Positions 8,509-16,889 of a stretch of DNA of 64,000 nt are shown piece after piece. This DNA is from Fibrobacter sp. UWR4 (GTDB taxonomy: Bacteria; Fibrobacterota; Fibrobacteria; Fibrobacterales; Fibrobacteraceae). Each line of letters starts with the position of its first letter. Position 1 is the stretch's first letter. The notes beneath the pieces were generated by a model, which was given only the letters and a program-made list of their open reading frames with translations, did no database searches and was not told the origin of the DNA. A program made the position numbers and the translations under genes. Where the stretch lies: contig NZ_QGDU01000002.1 in the NCBI RefSeq assembly GCF_003149045.1, positions 1-64,000 of the forward strand, in the 5' to 3' direction.

Positions 8509-10392
8509 TTACTTGGCAGCGGCAGTCAGCAGTTTTGTAATGGCGCTGACGTATTCTGCCGGGTTGGGCAGCGGACTACCTTCGGCAAGCAGAGCCTGAC
8601 CGTAGAGAGCCTTGGGCCAATCACCCAGATCTTCCTTGGCTTCAGCCTTAGCCTTCAGCATTTCGCAGATGGGGTGCGTGGGGTTGATTTCCAGGATACG
8701 CTTGGACTTGGGCACGTTGGCCTGGCCCATGGCCTTCATCATGCGTTCCATCTGGGCGCTCATGGCATCGTCGCTGGTGACGAGGCAGCAGGGGCTGTCC
8801 TTCAGACGGCTAGACACGCGGACTTCCTTGATGTCTTCGTCCAGAACCTTCTGGAGGTTTTCGCAAAGACCCTTGAAGAGACCCTTGTTTTCTTCTTCAG
8901 CCTTCTTTTCTTCGACCGTCTTTTCGAAGTCAACGTCACCGCGGGAGATGTCGTGGAACTTCTTGTCGCCGAATTCGGTGAGAGAAGACATCATGAATTC
9001 GTCGATGCCGTCGCTCATGAGAAGCACCTCGTAGCCCTTGGCCTTGAAGGCTTCCAACATGGGGTTGGACTTCACGGCGTTCTTGTCGCCAATGAGGTAG
9101 TAGATTTCCTTCTGGCCTTCGGGCATGCGGTCCACGTATTCCTGGAGGCTAACAAGCTTGCCTTCTTCAGTCTTGGTGCTTTCGAAGCGGATCAGCTTCT
9201 TCAATTCATCAAGATGTTCCCAGTTCATGTAGAAACCTTCCTTGAGAACCATGCCCAGTTCCTTCCACCAGGCATTGTACTTGTCCACGTCCTTGGACAT
9301 GTTCTGCAAGGCTTCCAAAGTCTTCTTGATGACATGCTTACGGATGTTGGTCACGATCTTGTTGGACTGCAGAATTTCGCGGCTTACGTTCAGCGGCAAG
9401 TCTTCAGATTCCACCACACCGCGGACAAAGCGGAGCCAAGGCGGAAGCAGGTCCTTGCAGTCGTCCATGATGAAGGTCTTCTTCACATAGAGCTTCAGGC
9501 CGTGCAATGCGTCGTTCTGCCAAATGTTGTAGGGTGCCTTGGAAGGAATGTACACCAGATTCCAGAATTCCAGGGAACCTTCGGCGTGGCTGTGGCTCCA
9601 GCAAGCAGGTTCGCCACCGTCGTGGCAAATGACGTTGTAGAATTCCTTGTATTCTTCTTCCTTCACGTCCTTTTCGGACTGGCGCCAGAGAGCGGTCTTG
9701 TCGTTCAGTTTTTCTTCGTCCTTGACTTCCAATTCGCCCTTGTCGTTCTTGGTGGGCTCCGGATGGAAGTAAATACCGTAGTTTACGAAACCGCTGTACT
9801 TCTTGATGATATCCTTGATGCGCCATTCGCTGGTGAAGTCTTCGGCATCTTCGTCGTCCTTCAGGTACAGGGTAATCTTGGTACCCACTTCGTTGCGGGG
9901 GCATTCGGAAATTTCGAATTCGCCGGTGCCTTCGGAAGCCCACAGGTAGCCCTGGGTTTCGCCAGCCTTGAGGGTCAGGACTTCAACCTTCTTTGCCACC
10001 ATGAAGATGGAGTAGAAACCCACACCGAACTGACCGATAAGATCGACACTAGCCTTGTCAGCATCCTTCAGGTTCTTGATGAAATTCTTGGTGCCGGAAC
10101 GGGCGATGGTACCCAGGCAGTTGATCAAGTCTTCCTTGTTCATGCCGATACCGTTATCGGTAATGGTCAGCTTCTTCTGATCCTTGTTCACATCGATGTC
10201 GATGCGGAGCTGGGTGCCCTGGGGCAGCAAATCTGCGTTAGAGAGAGAAAGGAAACGACGCTTGTCCAATGCGTCAGCAGCATTGGAAACCAATTCGCGG
10301 AGGAAGATTTCCTTGTTGCTATAAAGAGAGTTGATCATGAGGTTCAGCATGTCGCGAACTTCGGTCTGGAACTCCATTTTTTCTGTTGCCAT
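8509..10392 (-). CDS. htpG: HSP90-family chaperone HtpG
   Basis: A 627-residue cytosolic ATP-dependent chaperone. The N-terminal GHKL ATPase has EIFLRELVSNAADALDK, ITDNGIGM and GQFGVGFYS, the nucleotide-binding Asn, Asp and Gly-rich lid. The middle domain contains FVRGVVESEDLPLNVSRE, a hallmark, and the C-terminal dimerisation domain ends the protein without the eukaryotic MEEVD tail. Length agrees with E. coli HtpG (624). The start MATEKMEF follows a clear AGGAG ribosome site. It appears monocistronic, with its own terminator. No heat-shock operator was recognised in its upstream region, which is filled by repeat-like sequence. Confidence 0.97.
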   Translation of the reverse strand: MATEKMEFQTEVRDMLNLMINSLYSNKEIFLRELVSNAADALDKRRFLSLSNADLLPQGTQLRIDIDVNKDQKKLTITDNGIGMNKEDLINCLGTIARSGTKNFIKNLKDADKASVDLIGQFGVGFYSIFMVAKKVEVLTLKAGETQGYLWASEGTGEFEISECPRNEVGTKITLYLKDDEDAEDFTSEWRIKDIIKKYSGFVNYGIYFHPEPTKNDKGELEVKDEEKLNDKTALWRQSEKDVKEEEYKEFYNVICHDGGEPACWSHSHAEGSLEFWNLVYIPSKAPYNIWQNDALHGLKLYVKKTFIMDDCKDLLPPWLRFVRGVVESEDLPLNVSREILQSNKIVTNIRKHVIKKTLEALQNMSKDVDKYNAWWKELGMVLKEGFYMNWEHLDELKKLIRFESTKTEEGKLVSLQEYVDRMPEGQKEIYYLIGDKNAVKSNPMLEAFKAKGYEVLLMSDGIDEFMMSSLTEFGDKKFHDISRGDVDFEKTVEEKKAEEENKGLFKGLCENLQKVLDEDIKEVRVSSRLKDSPCCLVTSDDAMSAQMERMMKAMGQANVPKSKRILEINPTHPICEMLKAKAEAKEDLGDWPKALYGQALLAEGSPLPNPAEYVSAITKLLTAAAK

Positions 10393-10404
10393 TTTTTATC
10401 TCCT

Positions 10405-10500
10405 GTTAGGTCGCGCTTCGCGCTTTCAGCACGCTTCGCTTTGAGGTATGAGGTCGTTCCCCCTACGGGGTCACTTTGAGGAGTGAGGCAAGAGGAACGC
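10405..10500. repeat. repeat-rich leader region upstream of htpG
   Basis: The segment contains small palindromes (GCGCTTCGCGC, CCCCCTACGGGG) and the related phrases TTTGAGGTATGAG and TTTGAGGAGTGAG about 38 bp apart. It looks like a dispersed intergenic repeat. The 10500-10670 stretch that follows holds no gene or RNA that I can support. Confidence 0.45.
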
Positions 10501-10705
10501 CTTTCTGTTCATTTTTATACAATTTCGCGGTCGTTAACGTTTCACTTTGAAACAAACAACAGCCTTTCTTTTGTTTTCGTTGGTATAAATGCAAGAACCG
10601 TGCCAATTAGGGGTAAAATTAAAGAAGAAGGTCATTTGCAAATTGCTAATGATAAATGCACCGCCCCTCCTTTTTCAGGCTTCGATTCCGAAATATATTT
10701 CACAT

Positions 10706-10867
10706 AGGAAGGAAGACAAATCTTTACAGGGGCAAAGGGAACGTTTGGGTGCGATGTAGAGAATACTCCTGTTTGCAAGTTCCCATATCTGTAAAGAAGT
10801 CGGGTCCGGAGTGTACCCGGCTACATTGGGTGGCTAATTTTGCCCTTTAGCCACCCAATTTCTTTTT
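10706..10867 (+). ncRNA. candidate structured small RNA of about 160 nt
   Basis: A putative promoter (-10 TATATT at 10694-10699, weak -35 near 10671) precedes nested complementary segments: TCTTTACAG (10721-10729) with CTGTAAAGA (10789-10797), and inside it GGGAAC (10737-10742) with GTTCCC (10779-10784). A second hairpin CGGGT/ACCCG follows at 10801-10818, then a 13-bp perfect terminator stem. This is a complete small-RNA transcription-unit layout. It does not show the conserved loops of SRP RNA, tmRNA, RNase P or a riboswitch known to me; a 6S-like long hairpin is possible. Alternatively it is the attenuated leader of the TIGR02147 gene that starts 38 bp later. Confidence 0.55.
10825..10867 (+). 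terminator. strong intrinsic terminator of the small RNA
   Basis: ATTGGGTGGCTAA (10825-10837) pairs perfectly with TTAGCCACCCAAT (10847-10859), followed by TTTCTTTTT. Confidence 0.85.
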
Positions 10868-10905
10868 AAAGAGATATATTATCCGAGAGTCTATTTGGTG
10901 AAACT

Positions 10906-11736
10906 ATGAATTCGATATTTGAATTTTCGGACTACCGTGATTACCTGAAGCTCTATTACGAGGAAAAGAAAAAAGAACATCCTTTTTTCTCTTATCAGAT
11001 GTTCGGCAAGAAACTGGATATCTCGCCAAGTTCCCTTTTTTGCGTTCTAGAAAAGAAATTGCACCTTCCCGTAAGGTGCGCCCCTGCGGCCAAAAAATGC
11101 CTAGGCCTTACAGGACGGGCATCCCAGTATTTCGACCTACTGCTGGCAGCCTCCCGAACCAAAAGAATAAAGGAAAAAGAGCGGCTCATGGCCGAAGCCT
11201 TCCAGCTTAAGGACATCCAGCGTCGAACTCTGGAAAACGACGAACTTTCCTATTTAAGGCAATGGTGGACAGTAGTCATCCGTTCCTTCCTGCAAATCAA
11301 CCAGGGAAAAGTGGACGCCGAAAACATCGCCAAACACCTCCGGCCCCAAGTATCCACTGATCAAGTAAAGGACAGCCTCACCTTACTTAAGAACCTCGGT
11401 TTCATCCGCAAGGCTGCCCACGGCCGCGTCAAGCTGGCAGACGCTCACTTGACCGTTAGTGCAGGAACCGAAAAAACAAAGGCCATTCGCGAATTCCAGG
11501 CGCAAGTGATGAGTCTAGCGAAGGCATCCCTTGAAGAAGTTCCACCCAAGGAAAGAGATATTTCTACATTGACCATGGCCATCGATGAAGATTGCATCGA
11601 GGACATCAAAGGCATGCTTCAAGAATTTCGCAGACAGATCCAAATACGTATTGACGAATGTCCCACGCCCACCCGCGTGGTTCAGTTGAACATGGCTATG
11701 TTCCCTGTCACCCAGGAATTTAAGGGGGAAGACTAA
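10906..11736 (+). CDS. TIGR02147 family regulator
   Basis: 276 residues of the Fibrobacter-enriched TIGR02147 family (DUF4423-type C-terminus). The N-terminus IFEFSDYRDYLKLYYEEKKK is the family hallmark. SYQMFGKKLDISPSSLFCVL (about 29-48) reads as a helix-turn-helix, and the rest is helical with a winged-helix-like DSLTLLKNLGFIRKAAHGRV (about 160-180). These features indicate a DNA-binding transcription factor; the signal it senses is unknown. It overlaps the next gene, a lipoprotein, by one base (TAATG). The second TIGR02147 gene in the window (49135-49980) also overlaps a lipoprotein gene, which suggests that regulator plus surface lipoprotein is a recurring module. Confidence 0.85.
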   Translation: MNSIFEFSDYRDYLKLYYEEKKKEHPFFSYQMFGKKLDISPSSLFCVLEKKLHLPVRCAPAAKKCLGLTGRASQYFDLLLAASRTKRIKEKERLMAEAFQLKDIQRRTLENDELSYLRQWWTVVIRSFLQINQGKVDAENIAKHLRPQVSTDQVKDSLTLLKNLGFIRKAAHGRVKLADAHLTVSAGTEKTKAIREFQAQVMSLAKASLEEVPPKERDISTLTMAIDEDCIEDIKGMLQEFRRQIQIRIDECPTPTRVVQLNMAMFPVTQEFKGED

Positions 11737-13277
11737 TGAAACATCTCTATGCATTATGCCTTTTCCTGTCCGTTGCATTCTGGGGGTGTTCCAACCAAGA
11801 CACCGCCGGAGGAAACTCCACGGAAACAGAGAATGCCATTGCCTTCCTGGTGAAAGATGTCAAGGGTATCTCCTTAGGCCAGGTCGCCTATAAGGTTCTA
11901 CCTAGCGAATTTAGGGCAGACACCCTACAGAGACTTTCTGCAAAGGATTATCTGTATTCCGGCGAAAGCGACTCCATGGGCAATATCTTCCTTGAAAACC
12001 ACCAAGCCGGAGATTTCATCATCGAGATCCAGAAGGATTCTCTACTAAGCGCATTTGCCTATGACATCCAGAATTCTGAAGAACGTCTCGAAAGTGATAT
12101 CGCTAACGAAATCATCCTGCAAAAACCAGGCCGCGTAACAGGTCACGTAACCTTGCCTAAGGACGTTTCCCATGCCTGGGTGTTCATTGAAGGTACAGAC
12201 CGAGTTGTCAAAACAGATTCCACGGGACGTTTCTTTATGGAAAATGTTCCCTCCGGAGAAAACCTGGAATTCCAGGCACTCACCTCAGGAACAATGCAAC
12301 ATCTGGGAAGTCTCGCTTCTCGGGTAAGACCTGGCGATACAACCATCGTGAACGTAACAACCATCGATTCCCAAACCGTGATGGAACTGAAGTTGAAAGA
12401 CTACATTTCCTTCTGGATGCGTCCCCTACAAAGTCCAATGGTATTGACCCTCCGACTGGATTCCAGCGATCTGGATTTCGCACAAGTCAAGAACAACGGC
12501 AGGAACCTGATCTTGACAGAAGACGAAATCAGCTCCGTCACCCCCATGCAGGTCACCTATTGGGATTCCACCAACGGACGAGGCATCCTGCAGGTTAGAG
12601 TCTCAACCTTAGCCGACACCTCAAAAATTTTAAAACTCATTGAAGTAGAAAACAATCCATCTCAGGTTTCCACTGACGTATGGGAAGACGTTTCCGATTC
12701 CCTATACTACGCCCTGAACACGCTTACCTTGGGGACCTTTGAATACGACACACGTCAAAACGCCTTGCCCAGCCCGATCCCGGTAAATTTCTGGTACCAG
12801 GCCGCCAGCATCGGCGGCACCATATCCCCCGCCACGGACGACATCCTGGCCTACCCCATTGAACAGGCTGATAGCGGCCGCCCAGGAAGAGCAGCACACT
12901 TCAGCTACACAGGAAACGATCCCGAATACGCCGTCATCGGAACTACCCTTTCCAACGGCACCAGAAGCCTAGCCCAATTAGACTCCCTGGAAATATGGAT
13001 TCGAGGTGACGGGGATTACTCCATAGCTCTAGAAGACCTTTCTGATTCTGCATCCGTCGGAATCAAGGCCCTGTATAAAGGAACCTGCACATCCAACTGG
13101 TCTAGGATCGCTATTCGCCCCCAGGATTTCCTGCCTGCAGATTCCACCTTTGGAAACTATGGCTGGGACTTCGTGAAGTACAGAATTTCCACTTTCTCCG
13201 TCTTTGCGAGAAACGGTCACGACATCTGGATCGACGACATCCGTCTCTATGGAGTCAACAGAGACGACTTGAAATAA
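11736..13277 (+). CDS. lipoprotein with carboxypeptidase-regulatory-like and CBM-like domains
   Basis: 513 residues; signal MKHLYALCLFLSVAFWGC with lipobox. Residues about 30-215 contain a carboxypeptidase-regulatory-like beta fold (SGESDSMGNIFLENHQAGDF, then PGRVTGHVTLPKDVSHAWVF, with TDSTGRFFMENVPSGENL), a type common in Fibrobacter surface lipoproteins. The C-terminal 150 residues (RAAHFSYTGNDPEYAVIG; LDSLEIWIRGDGDYSIALED; a closing DIWIDDIRLYGV) resemble a CBM11/CIA30-type galactose-binding jelly roll. It is therefore likely anchored in the outer membrane and able to bind a polysaccharide. Translation is coupled to the upstream regulator through a 1-bp overlap, so the regulator probably controls its own surface partner. 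Confidence 0.7.
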   Translation: MKHLYALCLFLSVAFWGCSNQDTAGGNSTETENAIAFLVKDVKGISLGQVAYKVLPSEFRADTLQRLSAKDYLYSGESDSMGNIFLENHQAGDFIIEIQKDSLLSAFAYDIQNSEERLESDIANEIILQKPGRVTGHVTLPKDVSHAWVFIEGTDRVVKTDSTGRFFMENVPSGENLEFQALTSGTMQHLGSLASRVRPGDTTIVNVTTIDSQTVMELKLKDYISFWMRPLQSPMVLTLRLDSSDLDFAQVKNNGRNLILTEDEISSVTPMQVTYWDSTNGRGILQVRVSTLADTSKILKLIEVENNPSQVSTDVWEDVSDSLYYALNTLTLGTFEYDTRQNALPSPIPVNFWYQAASIGGTISPATDDILAYPIEQADSGRPGRAAHFSYTGNDPEYAVIGTTLSNGTRSLAQLDSLEIWIRGDGDYSIALEDLSDSASVGIKALYKGTCTSNWSRIAIRPQDFLPADSTFGNYGWDFVKYRISTFSVFARNGHDIWIDDIRLYGVNRDDLK

Positions 13278-13285
13278 AACACATT

Positions 13286-13316
13286 AAAAAAAGACCGCCG
13301 AGGCGGTCTTTTTTTT
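13286..13316. terminator. bidirectional intrinsic terminator
   Basis: AAGACCGCC and GGCGGTCTT around a GAG loop, with A- and T-runs on both sides, lie between the lipoprotein gene and the convergent uppP gene. Confidence 0.92.
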
Positions 13317-14166
13317 ACTTAATAAAAATCAGTCCCAGAATACCTGCAACCCACAGGTAGTAGCTGAAGTAATGGAACTTGCCCTTCTGAACAAAGGCCA
13401 TGAGCCACTTCAGGGCGATAATGCCGAAGATGAAGGCGACGACCATGCCCACCAGAAGTTCAGGAGTAAAGCCCGAAGCGTCGGCACAGGCCAATGCCTT
13501 TTCGGGCTTTTCGATGGCGTAGCGAGCAACGGTTTCGGGGTCCTGGCACTTGATCCACTTGATGCAATCCAGGAGGGCGGCGCCACCTACGGCGGGAATA
13601 CTCATGAGGAAGCTGAATTCGCCGGCGTACTTGCGGTTCACACCCAGGAAAATCATGCCGCTGATGGTAGAACCGCTACGGCTGATACCCGGGATGCAGG
13701 CGATACCCTGCACGACGCCTGTGACCAGAGCGCGCCACCAGTTCATCTTGACGCCTTCGTTATCCGGATGCTTGCTGCCGGTCTTGCCCCACTGGGAGAC
13801 GAACAGCAAGGTGGCGGTAAAGAGCATGGCGCAGCAAACGGCCTTGGGATTTTCGAAGAGGCTTTCCAGCGGCTTCTTGAAACCGATGCCGATAATAGCC
13901 GTAGGGATGGAGGCCAGCACGATGTAGCCCGCTTCTTTCAGCTGGACGGGATCGCGACGGATGCAGCCCACAATCATGTCCACCAATTTCTTGCGGAACA
14001 CGACGAAGATGGAAAGGAGAGTTCCTGCGTGAAGCATGATGTCAAAGAACATGCCCGCTTCCTTCATGTTCAGAAGCTTTTCGCCCAGAACGAGATGGCC
14101 GGAACTGGAAATGGGGAGAAATTCTGCCAGGCCCTGCAACAGGCCTAAAATGATAGATTCAATCAT
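13315..14166 (-). CDS. uppP: undecaprenyl-diphosphatase
   Basis: 283 residues from the ATG at 14166 (an upstream extension to 14211 would overlap the divergent gene). This integral membrane enzyme (BacA/UppP family) dephosphorylates undecaprenyl pyrophosphate to recycle the lipid carrier of peptidoglycan and O-antigen synthesis. The first motif is LLQGLAEFLPISSSGHLVLG with the conserved glutamate and PISSSGHL; the second is PGISRSGSTISGMIFLG. Hydrophobic segments fill the rest, about eight in all. Length fits the family (about 270). Its start is only 34 bp from the divergent deacetylase-like gene, so the two promoters must overlap or reach into the coding regions. Confidence 0.95.
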   Translation of the reverse strand: MIESIILGLLQGLAEFLPISSSGHLVLGEKLLNMKEAGMFFDIMLHAGTLLSIFVVFRKKLVDMIVGCIRRDPVQLKEAGYIVLASIPTAIIGIGFKKPLESLFENPKAVCCAMLFTATLLFVSQWGKTGSKHPDNEGVKMNWWRALVTGVVQGIACIPGISRSGSTISGMIFLGVNRKYAGEFSFLMSIPAVGGAALLDCIKWIKCQDPETVARYAIEKPEKALACADASGFTPELLVGMVVAFIFGIIALKWLMAFVQKGKFHYFSYYLWVAGILGLIFIK

Positions 14167-14200
14167 GTCCTTAAATATAGAATTTTTTATCTTAACTTGT

Positions 14201-14929
14201 ATGAGCCACAAGTACCTACTCTGCTTTCATGATTATAGCATCTGGAACTATAAGGAAGTCACTCCTATTCTTCACGAGCTGAAAGATATAGCGGGTGCAC
14301 CTTTCAGCATCCTTGTCATTCCCGATGTTCGTGGAGCCTCCGAATCCCAAATCCAGGATTTTCGTAAAGTACTTCTGGATTTGCATCAGGAAGGCTTTGA
14401 ACTGGCTCTCCACGGTTTCCTGCACAAGGCCGATATGAGCCTCGCCCGTAGCTATCTCGGTCATTTTCAGCTGAAGATGACCAACAACGAAGCGGAATTC
14501 GCAGGTTTAAACAAAACTACATCCCGCAGCCTTCTCAACAAGAGCGTAAAAGCCTGGAACGATCTGATCAACCAAGGCGAATTCCTTGGGAAACGAATTC
14601 ATCCAGCAGCATTCGTGCCGCCCACCTGGTACGGAAACCCCTATCTCTCCGGACAGGCCCGTAAATCCAACCTTCAGTTCGAATCCCGTTTTACACTGGA
14701 ACCGATCATCGGTAACACCATCGCGTCTCCCGTAGTAAGCTTCGCAGGCATTCCTCGTTCCATGGAAAAGTGGGCAATTCTATTCGGCAAGTTCATGCTG
14801 AAACAGCCTTTTGGACGTCCCCGCATCGCGCTCCACCCCTGCGATTTCCCTAGACTCAAGGATGAAATCGTCCAGTTGATCCAGCAGGCAAGACTATCCA
14901 GCAAAATATCCTACTACCGCGATCTTTAA
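14201..14929 (+). CDS. DUF2334 / polysaccharide-deacetylase-like protein
   Basis: 242 residues starting MSHKYLLCFHDYSIWN at 14201; the longer open frame to the left runs antisense through uppP. FHDYS carries the first metal-type His/Asp, and ELALHGFLHKAD (about 65-78) matches the HGxxH motif of carbohydrate esterase family 4 folds. FVPPTWYGNPYLSGQARKSN resembles the xxPP-W motif of DUF2334 proteins. The C-terminal PRIALHPCDFPRLKD gives a further His/Asp. The expected activity is metal-dependent deacetylation of a sugar polymer, but no secretion signal is visible, so the substrate may be cytoplasmic. It is convergent with the xylanase at 15014. Confidence 0.78.
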   Translation: MSHKYLLCFHDYSIWNYKEVTPILHELKDIAGAPFSILVIPDVRGASESQIQDFRKVLLDLHQEGFELALHGFLHKADMSLARSYLGHFQLKMTNNEAEFAGLNKTTSRSLLNKSVKAWNDLINQGEFLGKRIHPAAFVPPTWYGNPYLSGQARKSNLQFESRFTLEPIIGNTIASPVVSFAGIPRSMEKWAILFGKFMLKQPFGRPRIALHPCDFPRLKDEIVQLIQQARLSSKISYYRDL

Positions 14930-14944
14930 TCGTTACGTGATTAT

Positions 14945-14985
14945 AAAAAAATCCTGCAGCCGATTGACTGCAGGATTCTTCTTGA
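14945..14985. terminator. bidirectional intrinsic terminator
   Basis: ATCCTGCAG (14951-14959) pairs with CTGCAGGAT (14968-14976). An A-run precedes it, and a short T-rich tail ends the plus transcript; it also serves the xylanase gene on the minus strand. Confidence 0.85.
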
Positions 14986-15013
14986 TGTTTTTAGGAGTTG
15001 TTATTCAAGAAAA

Positions 15014-16594
15014 TTACTTGACTACAGAAACCTTCTGGAAGCGGTTGCCCTGACGGATCATGTAGACACCAGCCTTCTGGAACTTAGCCATGAGAGCGTC
15101 CTGGAGAGAAGCGCCGTTCACGACATCCACACGGCCCATGAACTTGCCCTGCATATCGAACACCTGGAAGGTCTTACCGGAGGTAGCGAACTGAACGTTA
15201 GAGATCAGAGCATCCTTGCTGTCGGAAGAAGCTACAGGCTGAGACGCGGAGGAGTTCGGCTGCGGCTGAACACTTGCGGAAGATTCCGGTGCCGGAGTTG
15301 CACCCTGCTTGGAGAACTTTACAAAGTCAACGTTGGTGTTGTCGTTGTTGATGGTGATGCGAACAGTCTGCTTGCCTGCAGCAAGAGTAATCTTGCCAGT
15401 AGCATCTTCATAGGCATCCCAGTCATCTGTAGTACCATTGAAGCTAAGCTTTGCAGAGGCAGAGCCGACCTTCACAGTAATAGAACCCTTGCCAGAACCG
15501 TTGGACACAGAAGCAGTAACATCGTATTCACCAGCTTCCTTAACGTCAACGGTGTATTCCAGCCATTCTTCAGCAGCGGTATAACCGATTACACGACCAG
15601 TGCCACTCTTCACAACGTCAACAGAGGAATAATCTTCACCGCGGTAGTCATGGTCGCCATTTTCACCAGAAGCGCCCTGGACGCCGGAGTATGTTACGCC
15701 ATAGTTACCGTTATCAAAGTCTTCTGCTTCGATGGTGCCCGGAATGGACATTGCCTTGAATGCAGAACGTTCAATTTCCTTAGGCGGTTCAGACGGCTGA
15801 CCGTTATCGCTCATGTCGAAGTAGGTGTAGTTCACGGAACCAGTTGCGTTACCACCAGCTTCGTTCATCAGCATCACTTCGGTAACCTTACCGAACTTCA
15901 GAGTAGTGCTTCCACCGCCCTTGGAACCGCTAAGCTGAGCAGTCTGACCCTTGAAAAGTTCGTCCCACTTGTTGAAGTGAGCGGAAATATCAATGTGACC
16001 GCACTGACGAGGAGACTGACGAACGCTAAAGATCTGCAGGAAGGTAGAGGTACCGGTCTTGGAAGGTTCCTGCTGACGAAGGTAAGCATGGATGGTATAG
16101 GTAGCGCCATCCACAGTGATTTCACCACGCTTTGCGCCGATATACTGTTCGCTGGGCTTGCTATACCAGTCATCAACGATGTAGTATTCCACCTGGGGAT
16201 TTACGGTCCAGCCGTAAACACCAATGTAGCCATACTGAGCGGAACCACTCTTGGTGTACTTATAGTCAACAGTATAGTGCTTAGTAGTATGATCAACACC
16301 CGGGCCGTTATCACCATAGCGGTAACCCACGCGAGCCAGGTAGTCCTGGTTGTTGGACCAGGTAGCTTCGAAAGTACCGTTATCGTAGTACTTCATGGAG
16401 TTGGAGCCACCACCAGACCACTGTTCGAAACCCCACGGGGTGCCAGAAATAGAACCAGTCTGATTGCCGTTCACGTTGTGGGCATTGCCCCTGGGCTTTG
16501 CCATTTCATCCTTACAAGCATCTGCTGCAAAGGATGTTGCAGCCATGCCGAATGCAAGCACAATACTTGCCTTAGCGAGAGAGGAAAAACTCAT
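15014..16594 (-). CDS. secreted GH11 endo-1,4-beta-xylanase with CBM6
   Basis: 526 residues. A signal peptide (about 1-23) precedes a GH11 jelly roll (about 30-262). The two active-site signatures are VNPQVEYYIVDD (nucleophile Glu136) and VMLMNEAGGNATGS (acid/base Glu245). After a short PSEPPKE linker, a CBM6 domain spans about 285-425 (IPGTIEAEDFDNGNYGV, with WLEYTVDV and NTNVDFVKF), expected to bind xylan. A Ser/Pro-rich linker leads to a C-terminal module (ISNVQFATSGKTFQVFDMQG, ending AGVYMIRQGNRFQKVSVVK) that resembles the sorting or attachment tails of Fibrobacter hydrolases. It has its own upstream region, a terminator on each side, and shares a palindrome with the second xylanase gene. 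Confidence 0.95.
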   Translation of the reverse strand: MSFSSLAKASIVLAFGMAATSFAADACKDEMAKPRGNAHNVNGNQTGSISGTPWGFEQWSGGGSNSMKYYDNGTFEATWSNNQDYLARVGYRYGDNGPGVDHTTKHYTVDYKYTKSGSAQYGYIGVYGWTVNPQVEYYIVDDWYSKPSEQYIGAKRGEITVDGATYTIHAYLRQQEPSKTGTSTFLQIFSVRQSPRQCGHIDISAHFNKWDELFKGQTAQLSGSKGGGSTTLKFGKVTEVMLMNEAGGNATGSVNYTYFDMSDNGQPSEPPKEIERSAFKAMSIPGTIEAEDFDNGNYGVTYSGVQGASGENGDHDYRGEDYSSVDVVKSGTGRVIGYTAAEEWLEYTVDVKEAGEYDVTASVSNGSGKGSITVKVGSASAKLSFNGTTDDWDAYEDATGKITLAAGKQTVRITINNDNTNVDFVKFSKQGATPAPESSASVQPQPNSSASQPVASSDSKDALISNVQFATSGKTFQVFDMQGKFMGRVDVVNGASLQDALMAKFQKAGVYMIRQGNRFQKVSVVK

Positions 16595-16691
16595 ATCACT
16601 ACTCCTTGAATATTCCTTTTTTGTTTATCCCTTTTCCTACATCAAAAATTAAGTTCAGCCATTCCAAACCGGAATATCCAAGAAGGACAAA

Positions 16692-16713
16692 GCGTTGTTA
16701 CACATTACAACGC
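16692..16713. promoter_or_regulatory. palindrome GCGTTGT-N8-ACAACGC upstream of xylanase gene
   Basis: Perfect 7-bp inverted arms centred 108 bp before the start codon at 16594. A matching GTTGT-N8-ACAAC site sits at nearly the same distance upstream of the second GH11 gene, so this is a candidate operator. Confidence 0.55.
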
Positions 16714-16823
16714 ATAAAAGTTTACAATCCCCCTTGTCTCATTCAAAAGTGCAAACAAGCAATTTTCCAACCAACATTTTGGCATCAAGAAATTTGTTTG
16801 TACAAAAAAATTGCATCTGTATA

Positions 16824-16858
16824 TAAAAAAAACGCCCCGCTTTTATGCGAGGCGTTTT
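16824..16858 (-). terminator. intrinsic terminator of the second GH11 gene
   Basis: AACGCCCCGC (16831-16840) pairs with GCGAGGCGTT (16847-16856) with one mismatch. Eight or more T follow on the minus strand. It shows that the two xylanase genes are separate transcription units. Apart from it and the palindrome, nothing else was recognised in 16595-16889. Confidence 0.85.
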
Positions 16859-16889
16859 CCATCGATAGAAAATTCAAACCAGTCGATTT

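Noticed and set aside
8497-10479. Long open frame (about 660 codons) antisense to htpG
   Set aside because: Shadow of strong codon bias in htpG; the protein is low-complexity His/Val/Leu-rich and has no motif, while the opposite strand encodes a full HSP90.
10706-10867. SRP RNA, because GTCCGGA occurs near 10804
   Set aside because: The conserved GGAA and AGCAGCC loop parts of SRP RNA are absent.
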